The notes under the pieces are model-generated. The model was not told the origin of the DNA. It ran no database searches and saw only the letters and a list, made by a program, of their open reading frames with translations. From a virus, in IMG/VR virus record IMGVR_UViG_3300045933_000262, positions 1 to 20,040 of that record: a stretch of DNA of 20,040 bases; one strand, 5' to 3'. Positions 14,251-19,983 of the stretch are shown here, one piece after another. The first letter of the stretch is position 1, and every line of letters begins with the position of its first letter. A program made the position numbers and the translations under genes.

Positions 14251-14469
14251 TTAGAGCTGCGGCTTGTGGGGAATCCCGCGGAGGCGGGACACGAGGACGA
14301 AGCGATCCATCTCGCCGGAGGCGCGGATCTCGGCCATGACCCGGCGGCCTTCGGCGCGCGGGGATCGCGTGGACGATCGGCGCACCGTCAGCAGGGGGAT
14401 GTCGAGAAAGAGCATCGGCCGCAGAGGGCTTCGGTAGATGCCCGGCGCGACGAACACAAGGGGCGTCAT
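14251..14469 (-). CDS. Hypothetical small protein
   Basis: This gene encodes 72 residues from ATG 14467-14469 (MTPLVFVAPGIYRSPLRPML), seven bases after the upstream stop. A GTG at 14499 in the same frame would overlap the upstream gene. The protein is mostly beta strand (LFLDIPLLTVRR, VMAEIRASGEMDRFVLVSRL) with many Arg residues. I do not recognise it; the frame is favoured because it fits the tight gene spacing and has no competing frame. Confidence 0.5.
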   Translation of the reverse strand: MTPLVFVAPGIYRSPLRPMLFLDIPLLTVRRSSTRSPRAEGRRVMAEIRASGEMDRFVLVSRLRGIPHKPQL

Positions 14470-14476
14470 CGCCGCG

Positions 14477-14722
14477 TTACCCGACCTGGGAAAGGGCACG
14501 GCGCGCTTTGGTGCGCAGCTGCTCGACGATCGAATGCTTTTCGAGATGGCGGATCACGTCCGCCTTGCGCCACCGGTACGGGTGCAAGAAGGCCGGCAGC
14601 GGGATCGACGGGTCACCCGACTCGACCTTTTTTCGGACGGTGGTCTCGTTCAGGTCGTACAACTCGGCGAGCTGCGACAGCCGAATGAGAATCGGCAATT
14701 GATCCCAATTCGTGATGGCCAT
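14477..14722 (-). CDS. Excisionase/AlpA-like helix-turn-helix protein
   Basis: This 81-residue protein begins MAITNWDQLPILIRLSQLAE. LSQLAELYDLNETTVRKKVESGD is a MerR/AlpA-type winged helix-turn-helix, followed by the wing (LPAFLHPYRWRKADVIRHLEKH), in which the conserved 'YRWRKADV' is the family's minor-groove hairpin. Proteins of this type serve as phage excisionases (directing integrase to excise) or as early activators. It sits second in the leftward operon, so it would be made upon induction, which suits excision. Its start lies inside the upstream XRE gene, about 110 bases before that gene's stop. The choice between excisionase and regulator is open. Confidence 0.75.
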   Translation of the reverse strand: MAITNWDQLPILIRLSQLAELYDLNETTVRKKVESGDPSIPLPAFLHPYRWRKADVIRHLEKHSIVEQLRTKARRALSQVG

Positions 14723-14960
14723 GATTGGAACTCTCTGTAGGCGAGCAAAAGAGCTCGGCATCGGTGACGCCGAAGAACCGCACGAACACATCGCGCTCGT
14801 TCGGGGTGGGTGCGCGCACGGCGCGCTCGATTTGACTCAGCGTGATGGGCGCGAGGCGCAGGAAGTCGGCGAGCTCGCTCTGGCTGATGCCGCGCTCGAC
14901 GCGCAGGCGTTGGATCTGATTGGGGATGCCGGGTTCCGGCCGAAGGCGGCGGCGTGACAT
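14613..14960 (-). CDS. XRE-family regulator, Cro-like position
   Basis: This gene encodes 115 residues. Residues about 12-70 are a five-helix XRE domain (IQRLRVERGISQSELADFLRLAPITLSQIERAVRAPTPNERDVFVRFFGV) in which SQSELADFLRLAPITLSQIER is the helix-turn-helix. The remaining 37 residues are read through DNA that also encodes the N-terminus of the next protein in another frame, so the conserved part effectively ends near residue 78. As the first leftward gene, divergent from a second XRE gene across an AT-rich gap, it occupies the position of Cro in lambdoid switches. It would bind the intervening operators to favour the lytic operon. Confidence 0.8.
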   Translation of the reverse strand: MSRRRLRPEPGIPNQIQRLRVERGISQSELADFLRLAPITLSQIERAVRAPTPNERDVFVRFFGVTDAELFCSPTESSNHGHHELGSIADSHSAVAARRVVRPERDHRPKKGRVG

Positions 14961-15093
14961 CAGCGCACCCTTTCGGAAAAGCGCCGATTCTGTCGTAACA
15001 ATAAGTACTCGGTCAATCCTATAATTCGGATATCTGATATCCTTTTGATTCGTCTGGACTTATCGAATTATGTAACTATGATTACGCGCTGGT
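14961..15093. promoter_or_regulatory. Divergent repressor control region
   Basis: This 133-base gap between two divergent XRE genes is strikingly AT-rich within GC-rich surroundings. It contains a perfect palindrome GGATATC-T-GATATCC at 15028-15042, the best candidate operator. A TATAAT matches the -10 consensus at 15020-15025 on the plus strand. TTGATT (15045-15050) followed at 17 bases by TTATGT (15068-15073) could drive the rightward repressor. On the minus strand a TTGACC (complement of about 15011-15016) could be the -35 of the leftward operon. Promoter choices are tentative; the operator role follows from symmetry and position. Confidence 0.7.
15028..15042. promoter_or_regulatory. Perfect palindrome, candidate repressor operator
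   Basis: GGATATCTGATATCC has seven-base arms around a single T, midway between the two divergent XRE genes. The symmetry and length suit a dimeric XRE protein. No second identical copy was seen in the gap, so cooperative multi-site binding as in lambda is not evident. Confidence 0.6.
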
Positions 15094-15597
15094 ATGAAAA
15101 GACGGATGAGGAAGACCGACGCCTTGACCGAGCGCGTCCGCCGTCACCTTGCCGCCGCCATGCAGCAACGCCAGCCGCCGGTCAATCAAGCGGAACTCGC
15201 GCGCCGATCCGGCGTGCCGCCAGGGACGGTAAGTGACTTCTTCCGTGGCCGGCGAATCCCGATGGAGCAACTCGCGGCTCTCGCGGGCGTGTTCGACTGG
15301 CGCTTGGGCGACTTGATCGAGGAGACACCGCCGCCCGCGCCGCGCCACACCATCAAGAATGCGCGCGTGTTGGCGATCGCCGAGCGGCTTGAACGGGCGA
15401 AGAACGACGAGATGCTCGGGTCGATCGAGGACCTGTTGAAGGCCTGGCGCGTGCCGCCGTTATCTGAATCGCCCGCCAGTGAGCTGCGCGCACCTCAGGC
15501 GGGAACGCGGCGAAACGCTTCCAATGCCGAAGTTCAGCGCGGGGGACGTGGAGCACGAGCTCGACCAACGACGGACGCGCGACGACGCCGGACATGA
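15094..15597 (+). CDS. XRE-family phage repressor (CI-like position)
   Basis: This gene encodes 167 residues. The HTH domain covers residues about 10-75 (TERVRRHLAAAMQQRQPPVNQAELARRSGVPPGTVSDFFRGRRIPMEQLAALAGVFDWRLGDLIEE), with QAELARRSGVPPGTVSDFFRG as the recognition motif. A helical stretch (ARVLAIAERLERAKNDEMLGSIEDLLKAW) may mediate dimerisation. The last 40 residues are Arg/Ala/Gly-rich and probably unstructured. There is no LexA-like peptidase domain, so it would not self-cleave in an SOS response. Lying next to the integrase and divergent from a Cro-like gene, it is the likely lysogeny repressor. ATG 15094 lacks a good Shine-Dalgarno sequence. Confidence 0.8.
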   Translation: MKRRMRKTDALTERVRRHLAAAMQQRQPPVNQAELARRSGVPPGTVSDFFRGRRIPMEQLAALAGVFDWRLGDLIEETPPPAPRHTIKNARVLAIAERLERAKNDEMLGSIEDLLKAWRVPPLSESPASELRAPQAGTRRNASNAEVQRGGRGARARPTTDARRRRT

Positions 15598-15701
15598 GCA
15601 GCCTCCCTCAGCGACACAGGGGAACTCGCGCATCTTACTGCCGGCCACGGCCAGTGAACTGATTTTGTGTGCAGAGCGAAATAGAGCGGAGATGAGCGGA
15701 T

Positions 15702-17015
15702 ATGGGCGGGAGTCGAGGTAAGCGTGTCTGTCTCGCGGCCGGGATCTACCAAGATCGCTACGGCATCACGATTCGACATAACGGGCACGAGTCCCCGACG
15801 CGGTTCGCACTCGGCACATCGCTCGAGATCCTCCGCCGCGCCAAGCAGGCCTGGGCGGGCGAGCTGGCGACGCAGGCTGCGCAAGCGGCAGAGGCCGAGG
15901 CGCCGCTCGAGTCGCTTCTGGCGGACATTCCGCGCTATCTCGCCACCGTCGAGAGCCCGAAGAAGAAGGCCGACGATGCCGCCCGCCTTCAGCATTGGGC
16001 GCGCACTGCGCTGGCGAAGAAGCCGCGCACCGCGATCACCAAGCCCGAGATCAAGGCGCAGCTCGTGAAGTTCATCACCGAGCCGCAGCCACGCCAGCCG
16101 CATGCCAAGGGCGGCCCGACGCCCTCACCGAAGCCCCTCGCCGTGCAGACCGCGAACAACTGCCTAACGGTCCTGAAGTCGCTCTACCGCGAACTGAACA
16201 CCGAGACCGACCCGAACCCGACCGCCGAGATCCATGCGATGTCGCGTCCGGACGAGGACGACCCGCCGCGCGACATCGGCCTCGCGAATGCCCAGGCGAT
16301 TCTGGCGCACCTCTCGGATCGTGGGCGTGCGGCGAAGGGCGACAAGCGGCCCGCCCACAGCCTGACCAAGGTGCGGCTCCGCCTGATGATCTTCACGGGC
16401 TGGCCCCACGCCGTGATCAAGCGCCTCGTGCCGTCCGACGACATCATCTGGACGCCCAAGGTGGTCGTGCGCGTACGCGCGCGCCGAAAGGGCAAGGGCG
16501 TGCGTGAACGATGGCTGGAGCTCATCCCCGAGGCGGAGTTGGCCTTGCGCGAATTCGTGCGCGTCAACGCCCAGGGGGCCTTCTCGAACGCAGCGCTCTA
16601 CAAGGGGTTCCAACGCGCGGCGGACAAGGTGCGGCGAGACCAGAACGTGGAGAACGGCCATCGTCTCGCCCGCGGCGAGGCTCCCCTGCCGATCCTCGGG
16701 GCGTGTCGCCCGTACGACGTCCGGCACACCTTCATCACGCACATGCTGCGGCAGACCGGCGGCAACTATGCCGGGGTGCAGGAGCTCGCCATCCACAGCA
16801 CCGCCGACCAGACCCTGCACTACGCCCGCGCGGCCGTGTCCCCGTTGGGCGCGGCGGCGATTGCGGCGGCTGTCGGCAGCGTCCCGGCGCCCCCGCCTTC
16901 GCCTCCAAAGGCTGCCACAGTGGCTGCCACAGTTGGGGGTCCAAGATCGCCGAAATTGTTGAACTTTGCCTCAAAAACGCCGAAGGGGGGTCGGCGTCAG
17001 ACTCTGGCGAAATAA
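15702..17015 (+). CDS. int: Tyrosine site-specific recombinase (integrase) with atypical active site
   Basis: The 437-residue protein has an N-terminal arm-binding-like segment, a SAM-like core-binding domain (about 70-180) and a catalytic domain (about 190-380). Tyr374 (TLHYARAAV) is the nucleophile; Arg341 in RPYDVRHTFITHML is the box II Arg; His365 lies in ELAIHSTADQ. Two usual residues are missing: box I reads FTGWPHAVIKRL, with Pro/His where Arg is expected, and the His of H-x-x-R is Tyr338. The C-terminal tail is Pro/Lys-rich and includes AATVAATV, encoded by the attachment-site repeats. GGAG lies about ten bases before the ATG. The att core begins 32 bases after the stop, the normal place for a tRNA-targeting phage integrase. 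Confidence 0.9.
   Translation: MGGSRGKRVCLAAGIYQDRYGITIRHNGHESPTRFALGTSLEILRRAKQAWAGELATQAAQAAEAEAPLESLLADIPRYLATVESPKKKADDAARLQHWARTALAKKPRTAITKPEIKAQLVKFITEPQPRQPHAKGGPTPSPKPLAVQTANNCLTVLKSLYRELNTETDPNPTAEIHAMSRPDEDDPPRDIGLANAQAILAHLSDRGRAAKGDKRPAHSLTKVRLRLMIFTGWPHAVIKRLVPSDDIIWTPKVVVRVRARRKGKGVRERWLELIPEAELALREFVRVNAQGAFSNAALYKGFQRAADKVRRDQNVENGHRLARGEAPLPILGACRPYDVRHTFITHMLRQTGGNYAGVQELAIHSTADQTLHYARAAVSPLGAAAIAAAVGSVPAPPPSPPKAATVAATVGGPRSPKLLNFASKTPKGGRRQTLAK
16909..16934 (+). repeat. att-flanking repeat, left copy (candidate integrase arm sites)
   Basis: Two tandem copies of the 12-mer GGCTGCCACAGT lie at 16910-16921 and 16922-16933. With one extra base on each side they make a 26-bp block repeated exactly at 17138-17163. 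This copy lies in the 3' end of the integrase gene and encodes its AATVAATV tail. Paired direct repeats about 115 bases from a tRNA-derived core match the position of arm-type integrase-binding sites. Confidence 0.75.
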
Positions 17016-17047
17016 AGGCGTTTTTGCGTGTTTTCTGGCCGAAAAGC

Positions 17048-17099
17048 TGGCGCGCCTGACAGGACTTGAACCTGTGACCCCCGGTTTAGGAAGCCGGAT
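17048..17099 (-). other. tRNA-Arg(CCU) 3' half: attachment-site core
   Basis: The minus strand from 17099 down to 17048 reads as a tRNA 3' half: anticodon arm CCGGC/ACCGG with loop TTCCTAA (anticodon CCT), variable loop GGGTC, T-arm ACAGG-TTCAAGT-CCTGT, acceptor strand CAGGCGC, discriminator G and CCA. The closing pair of the anticodon stem is C-A, an oddity. No matching D-arm or 5' acceptor strand (expected GCGCCTG) is present beyond 17100, so this is not a working tRNA. Adjacent to int, it is the segment a phage carries to rebuild the tRNA on integration. Core limits are approximate. Confidence 0.85.
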
Positions 17100-17137
17100 T
17101 CCACTCAAAAAACAACGATAAACAGGCCATCAATTTG

Positions 17138-17163
17138 AGGCTGCCACAGTGGCTGCCACAGTT
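17138..17163 (+). repeat. att-flanking repeat, right copy (candidate integrase arm sites)
   Basis: This is an exact 26-bp match, in the same orientation, to 16909-16934, again with two tandem GGCTGCCACAGT units (17139-17150 and 17151-17162). It lies 38 bases beyond the tRNA-derived core and is non-coding here, so the identity is not explained by protein sequence. With the left copy it brackets the core, as P and P' arms do in attP. The rest of 17164-17260 shows no gene. Confidence 0.75.
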
Positions 17164-17260
17164 TGGAGGCGTACGCGCGCTCGAAAGCCCCGCACTTTCG
17201 CCCCTCGCGTTTCCGCCAGCCAGACCATTCCGCCAAGTTACCACACGCGGTTCGGATCAC

Positions 17261-17338
17261 TGACCGAGCGCGCCAGTGTGGCGTGAATCTGGCGTCCGCG
17301 GTCCTTGGCGACCCTGTCGGACGTCGCTACGATCTACA
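17261..17338 (+). promoter_or_regulatory. 78-bp promoter repeat, copy 1
   Basis: This block matches 17959-18036 over 78 positions with scattered changes. It begins TGACCGAGCGCGCCA and ends TCGCTACGATCTACA. It contains TTGGCG (17305-17310), a 17-base spacer and TACGAT (17328-17333), a credible sigma-70 promoter conserved in both copies. It drives the signal-peptide protein starting at 17364. The shared upstream half may be a regulator site. Confidence 0.75.
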
Positions 17339-17363
17339 CCAGCCTAGGAGGCACACCGTTCCC

Positions 17364-17861
17364 ATGAGTCGTTCTGTGATCGCCCCGGTCGCCGTTGCTC
17401 TACTCGCCGTCAGCGCGCTGGTCAGCGGCGCCTCCGCGCAACGCCCCATTCGGATCTTCCTCGCTCCCATCGAAACACGTGACGGGTTCGTTGATGAGCA
17501 CTCGAAGCGCCAAACCGATTCACGACTCGACCTGCAGAAGCGCTTGAACGAGCGCGACAAGACCCTCGTCTTCGTCGAGAACCAAGAGGCTGCCGACCTC
17601 ACGCTGCGCGTCGTGTCATCGAAGTTCGAGAAGACCGGCGAGCAAAAGACAGAGTACGGCCCTGGGAGAATAGGCACCTCGGGCTCCAGCACGACGACCG
17701 ACGCGACCAAGCCGACGATCCGCGTGGAACTGTCGGCTGGGGAGTACTCGAATGAGTTGATCGGCGTCGGCATCGCGCGCTGGATCCAGGCCGCTGACGA
17801 CGTGGCGCTCCAGACAGTACGCTGGATTAAGGACAACAAGCAGCGGTTGCTCGCCAAGTAG
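17364..17861 (+). CDS. Exported protein of unknown function
   Basis: This gene encodes 165 residues from ATG 17364-17366, with AGGAGG 12 bases upstream; earlier in-frame starts add no signal sequence and overlap the promoter. A classical Sec signal peptide (MSRSVIAPVAVALLAVSALVSGASAQ) has a likely cut after ASA. The mature part starts RPIRIFLAPIETRDGFVDEHSK and contains DLQKRLNERDKTLVFVENQEAADLTLRVVSSKFEK. This resembles the periplasmic 'sum of uncharacterised small proteins' class in which a predicted alpha/beta domain holds NxxADLxLxV. No lipobox and no catalytic residues are evident. It has its own promoter and could be host-derived cargo. Confidence 0.75.
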   Translation: MSRSVIAPVAVALLAVSALVSGASAQRPIRIFLAPIETRDGFVDEHSKRQTDSRLDLQKRLNERDKTLVFVENQEAADLTLRVVSSKFEKTGEQKTEYGPGRIGTSGSSTTTDATKPTIRVELSAGEYSNELIGVGIARWIQAADDVALQTVRWIKDNKQRLLAK

Positions 17862-17923
17862 ATGGTCCCGCGTCTCGCTTGCTACCGGCTCGCCGTCCTC
17901 GACCAGCCCGGCCGCGCGCGCGA

Positions 17924-17944
17924 GATCATCCGCCGCGGATGATC
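17924..17944. promoter_or_regulatory. Perfect 21-bp palindrome
   Basis: GATCATCCGC, one C, then GCGGATGATC: ten-base arms with a one-base centre. It lies 62 bases after the stop of the exported-protein gene and about 60 bases before the next promoter's -35. No T-run follows, so it is more likely an operator than an intrinsic terminator, although a seven-base stem with a seven-base loop could also form in RNA. Confidence 0.55.
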
Positions 17945-17958
17945 CGAGGTTGGATCGT

Positions 17959-18036
17959 TGACCGAGCGCGCCACTCTGGCTTGAATCTGGCGCGCGCCAT
18001 CATTGGCGACCTGTCGGAGGGTCGCTACGATCTCCA
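17959..18036 (+). promoter_or_regulatory. 78-bp promoter repeat, copy 2
   Basis: This is the diverged second copy of the 78-bp block at 17261-17338. TTGGCG (18003-18008), a 17-base spacer and TACGAT (18026-18031) are conserved. The next ATG, at 18039, lies only seven bases after the -10 box, where transcription should begin, so the downstream gene is predicted to be leaderless. Confidence 0.7.
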
Positions 18037-18038
18037 TC

Positions 18039-18518
18039 ATGACACCAGACACTCCGTCGGCCTCGCCGTGGCGATCCATCGCCCTGTACTTTGGCGGCCT
18101 GCTCGTCGTGTTCGCCGTCGCCATCCTCTGGATCGGGCCGCTGCCCGATGCCGCCGCCCTGAAGGCCGACCCGCCAGACCGGCGACCGGTCGGGACCACG
18201 ACTGCACCCACGACCACGATCACGCGCCCGGGCGGCCCGAACGGCCCGACCGTCACGGCCCGTGAATACGGCGGGGCCTGGCCCTTCACCGTCGAGCGTG
18301 GCGTCCTCGAATGCGACATGGCTTCCAAGACGACCGGCGCGCCGAAACGGCCCCTCGTGACGTTCTCGCCCACGCCCGGGATCATGTACGGCCTGAACGG
18401 CGCGGCGCGCGACTTTGGGTATCCCGATCCGATGTTGATCCAGAAGCCAGGGACCGTGCCGGCGGATCGGCAGCCGTTGATCGACCGGGGCCTGAAGCTC
18501 TGTCAGGGGCCCTCATAA
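18039..18518 (+). CDS. Membrane-anchored protein, DUF2511/YebY-like C-terminus
   Basis: This gene encodes 159 residues from ATG 18039-18041, chosen because it falls at the expected transcription start; a longer frame upstream crosses the promoter. A short cytoplasmic tail precedes a transmembrane helix (SIALYFGGLLVVFAVAILWIG). A Pro/Thr-rich linker (DRRPVGTTTAPTTTITRPGG) leads to a C-terminal domain: YGGAWPFTVERGVLECD, LVTFSPTPGIMYGLNGAARDFGYPDP and LIDRGLKLC. That order (WPF.V..G.L.C ... YALNG.A...GYP) is the one I know from DUF2511 proteins, which have no known function. Two Cys may form a disulfide outside the membrane. Confidence 0.75.
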   Translation: MTPDTPSASPWRSIALYFGGLLVVFAVAILWIGPLPDAAALKADPPDRRPVGTTTAPTTTITRPGGPNGPTVTAREYGGAWPFTVERGVLECDMASKTTGAPKRPLVTFSPTPGIMYGLNGAARDFGYPDPMLIQKPGTVPADRQPLIDRGLKLCQGPS

Positions 18519-18622
18519 ACCATTTATCGTGGCGGCCGTGACCCGAGCAGAACGTGGGGTCGCGCGACCTGGTGCTCCGCGGCGAACGATCCGGCTGAAG
18601 ACCCCATGGCGTCCGAGGAACC

Positions 18623-18651
18623 GCGCAGTGTGTAAGGCAATGCGTTACACT
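18623..18651 (+). promoter_or_regulatory. Leaderless promoter with palindromic operator (YwgA-like gene)
   Basis: GTGTAA-N9-TTACAC (18630-18650) is a 21-base palindrome. TACACT (18646-18651) can serve as a -10 box and GCGCAG (18623-18628) as a weak -35 at 17 bases. The ATG follows nine bases after the -10 box, so the transcript is predicted to be leaderless or nearly so. A second copy of this element precedes the HigB-like gene at 19948. The rest of 18519-18622 holds no gene. Confidence 0.7.
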
Positions 18652-18660
18652 GCCCAATAG

Positions 18661-19086
18661 ATGGACAAAGCCTCCCTCGTTCTGGCCGCGCTCAAGCCCG
18701 GCGGCGGGTTCCGCTACAGTCCAGTGCAGGTGCAGAAACTGTTGTTTCTGATCGATCGACAGATCCCCGACTTGGTCGACGGGCCGCATTTTGACTTCCA
18801 GCCGTACCACTACGGACCCTTCGATCGCACCGTCTACCAGGTCTTGACGGGCCTTGCCGTGCGCGGCTTCGTCGACGTGGACACCGCCGCGCCACGCCGC
18901 ACCTACTCGCTGACGCCTGAGGGCCTGCGAGAGGCTGAGCGGCTGTTTGCCGCGTTGCCGCTGCGCGCCCAGGACTTCATTACGCGGACCTCGGAGTTCG
19001 TTCGTCGTCTGTCATTCGCCCAGCTCGTCTCCGCGATCTACAAGGCGTATCCGGAGATGAAGGCGAACAGCGTGTTTCAGCACTGA
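18661..19086 (+). CDS. YwgA/SocA-like winged-helix protein
   Basis: This gene encodes 141 residues. Its hallmarks are SPVQVQKLLFLIDRQIPDLVDG, then HFDFQPYHYGPFDRTVYQVLTGLAVRGFV, and a wing-like RRTYSLTPEGLREAERLF. The 'LQKLLFLID ... F.PY.YGPFD..VY..L..L...G.V' series is the pattern of small bacterial proteins of the YwgA type, which resemble SocA/Panacea proteins. Panacea proteins act as antitoxins for varied partners, so a regulatory or neutralising role is plausible but unproven here. It starts just after a palindromic operator with no Shine-Dalgarno and is followed after 25 bases by the Ntn hydrolase, presumably in one transcript. Confidence 0.75.
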   Translation: MDKASLVLAALKPGGGFRYSPVQVQKLLFLIDRQIPDLVDGPHFDFQPYHYGPFDRTVYQVLTGLAVRGFVDVDTAAPRRTYSLTPEGLREAERLFAALPLRAQDFITRTSEFVRRLSFAQLVSAIYKAYPEMKANSVFQH

Positions 19087-19111
19087 CCGCCATCGTCCCC
19101 CGACCTCCGCA

Positions 19112-19858
19112 ATGACCGCGATCGTTGGGATTCTCTGCCGAGACGGCCTCGTCATCGGTACGGATAGTTCGGCGACCTCAAGCATCGGACCGATGCGAAC
19201 GATCGAACAGCCGGTCGAGAAACTCTCGATCGTTGCGGATACGGTCATCATCGCAGGGACAGGCCAGTTAGGACTGGGCCAGCGGTTTTGCCACGTCGTG
19301 GAGACCGCCTGGAGCAATCGCAAATTCACCGGGGATTACCTGAGCGTGGGGAAGGAGCTCGCGCGTGAAGGGATCAACGATTTCAGATCGACCAACATGC
19401 CCCAAGGGCATTACGGCGCCCTGGTGGGCTTCCCGCTGGGAGACCATCCGCATCTGTGCGAGCTGGCGGTCGCCGATTTTCAGCCGGAGTTCAAGACCGG
19501 GAAAGGCAATTGGTTCGTCTCGATGGGAAGCGGTCAGCCGATCACCGACCCCTTCTTGGCGCTGATGCGGGAGATTTTTTGGCAGAGTGGCCCGCCGACC
19601 GTACAGGACGCCATCTTCGCCGTGGCCTGGGCGCTGGACCACGTCATCAAGGTCAACCCGGGCGGCATCAACGGCCCCATCAGGATCGCGGTGCTCGAGC
19701 GTGATCCGTTATCGAAGGGCAAGTTTCGTGCGCGGATGCTCGACGACGATGATCTTCAGGAGCATTTCGACAACATTGCGGCCGCGAAGGAGCGGCTCAG
19801 GACGTTTCCGGCGGCGCAAACGCCGGCCGCGGGCACGCTGGACGTTCCGACGCCGTGA
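19112..19858 (+). CDS. HslV/proteasome-like Ntn hydrolase
   Basis: This 248-residue protein begins MTAIVGILCRDGLVIGTDSS. Removing the initiator Met would expose Thr2 as the N-terminal nucleophile, as in HslV. Further matches are Asp18 (GTDSSAT; Asp17 of mature HslV), Lys37 (PVEKLSIVADTVIIAGTGQLGLGQRF; the Lys33 equivalent, three residues later) and Ser140 in SMGSGQPITDPFLALMREIF, matching the GSGG...A..AL segment. It is longer than HslV (about 175), with an extra 60-residue C-terminal part ending in Ala/Pro-rich sequence. No HslU, Clp or Mpa-like ATPase adjoins it. It may be a self-compartmentalising peptidase that uses a host unfoldase. It is probably co-transcribed with the YwgA-like gene. 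Confidence 0.85.
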   Translation: MTAIVGILCRDGLVIGTDSSATSSIGPMRTIEQPVEKLSIVADTVIIAGTGQLGLGQRFCHVVETAWSNRKFTGDYLSVGKELAREGINDFRSTNMPQGHYGALVGFPLGDHPHLCELAVADFQPEFKTGKGNWFVSMGSGQPITDPFLALMREIFWQSGPPTVQDAIFAVAWALDHVIKVNPGGINGPIRIAVLERDPLSKGKFRARMLDDDDLQEHFDNIAAAKERLRTFPAAQTPAAGTLDVPTP

Positions 19859-19947
19859 ATTCGATCAGCGCCCGTCTCTCGCGCCGGCGCCAGGCGGAAC
19901 CCCCTCACCCCGCATCGATCCTTGAACATTTTTCGCGGCGTCCGCCC

Positions 19948-19976
19948 TTGCAGAGTGTAACGCCATGCGATACACT
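19948..19976 (+). promoter_or_regulatory. Leaderless promoter with operator (HigB-like gene)
   Basis: TTGCAG (19948-19953), a 17-base spacer and TACACT (19971-19976) form a good sigma-70 promoter. Between and overlapping them lies GTGTA-N11-TACAC (19955-19975). The 26 bases around it differ from the element at about 18628-18653 at only a few positions. The GTG start is seven bases beyond the -10 box, so the message should be leaderless. A repressor bound here would block polymerase directly. Nothing else was seen in 19859-19947. Confidence 0.75.
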
Positions 19977-19983
19977 TAGTGAT

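Noticed and set aside
15353-16103. Minus-strand frames opposite the repressor and integrase
   Set aside because: The plus-strand products show clear helix-turn-helix and recombinase motifs; the opposite frames are Arg/Leu-rich shadows.
17016-17047. Terminator after the integrase gene (T-rich stretch)
   Set aside because: The T runs are not preceded by a stable hairpin that I can draw, so a terminator is not supported.
17041-17130. A complete functional tRNA-Arg gene
   Set aside because: Only the anticodon arm to CCA is present; the sequence beyond it has no D-arm and no matching 5' acceptor strand.
18558-18569. GGTCGCGCGACC palindrome
   Set aside because: A 12-base GC-rich dyad of this size is expected by chance in such DNA, and it has no promoter or gene boundary beside it.
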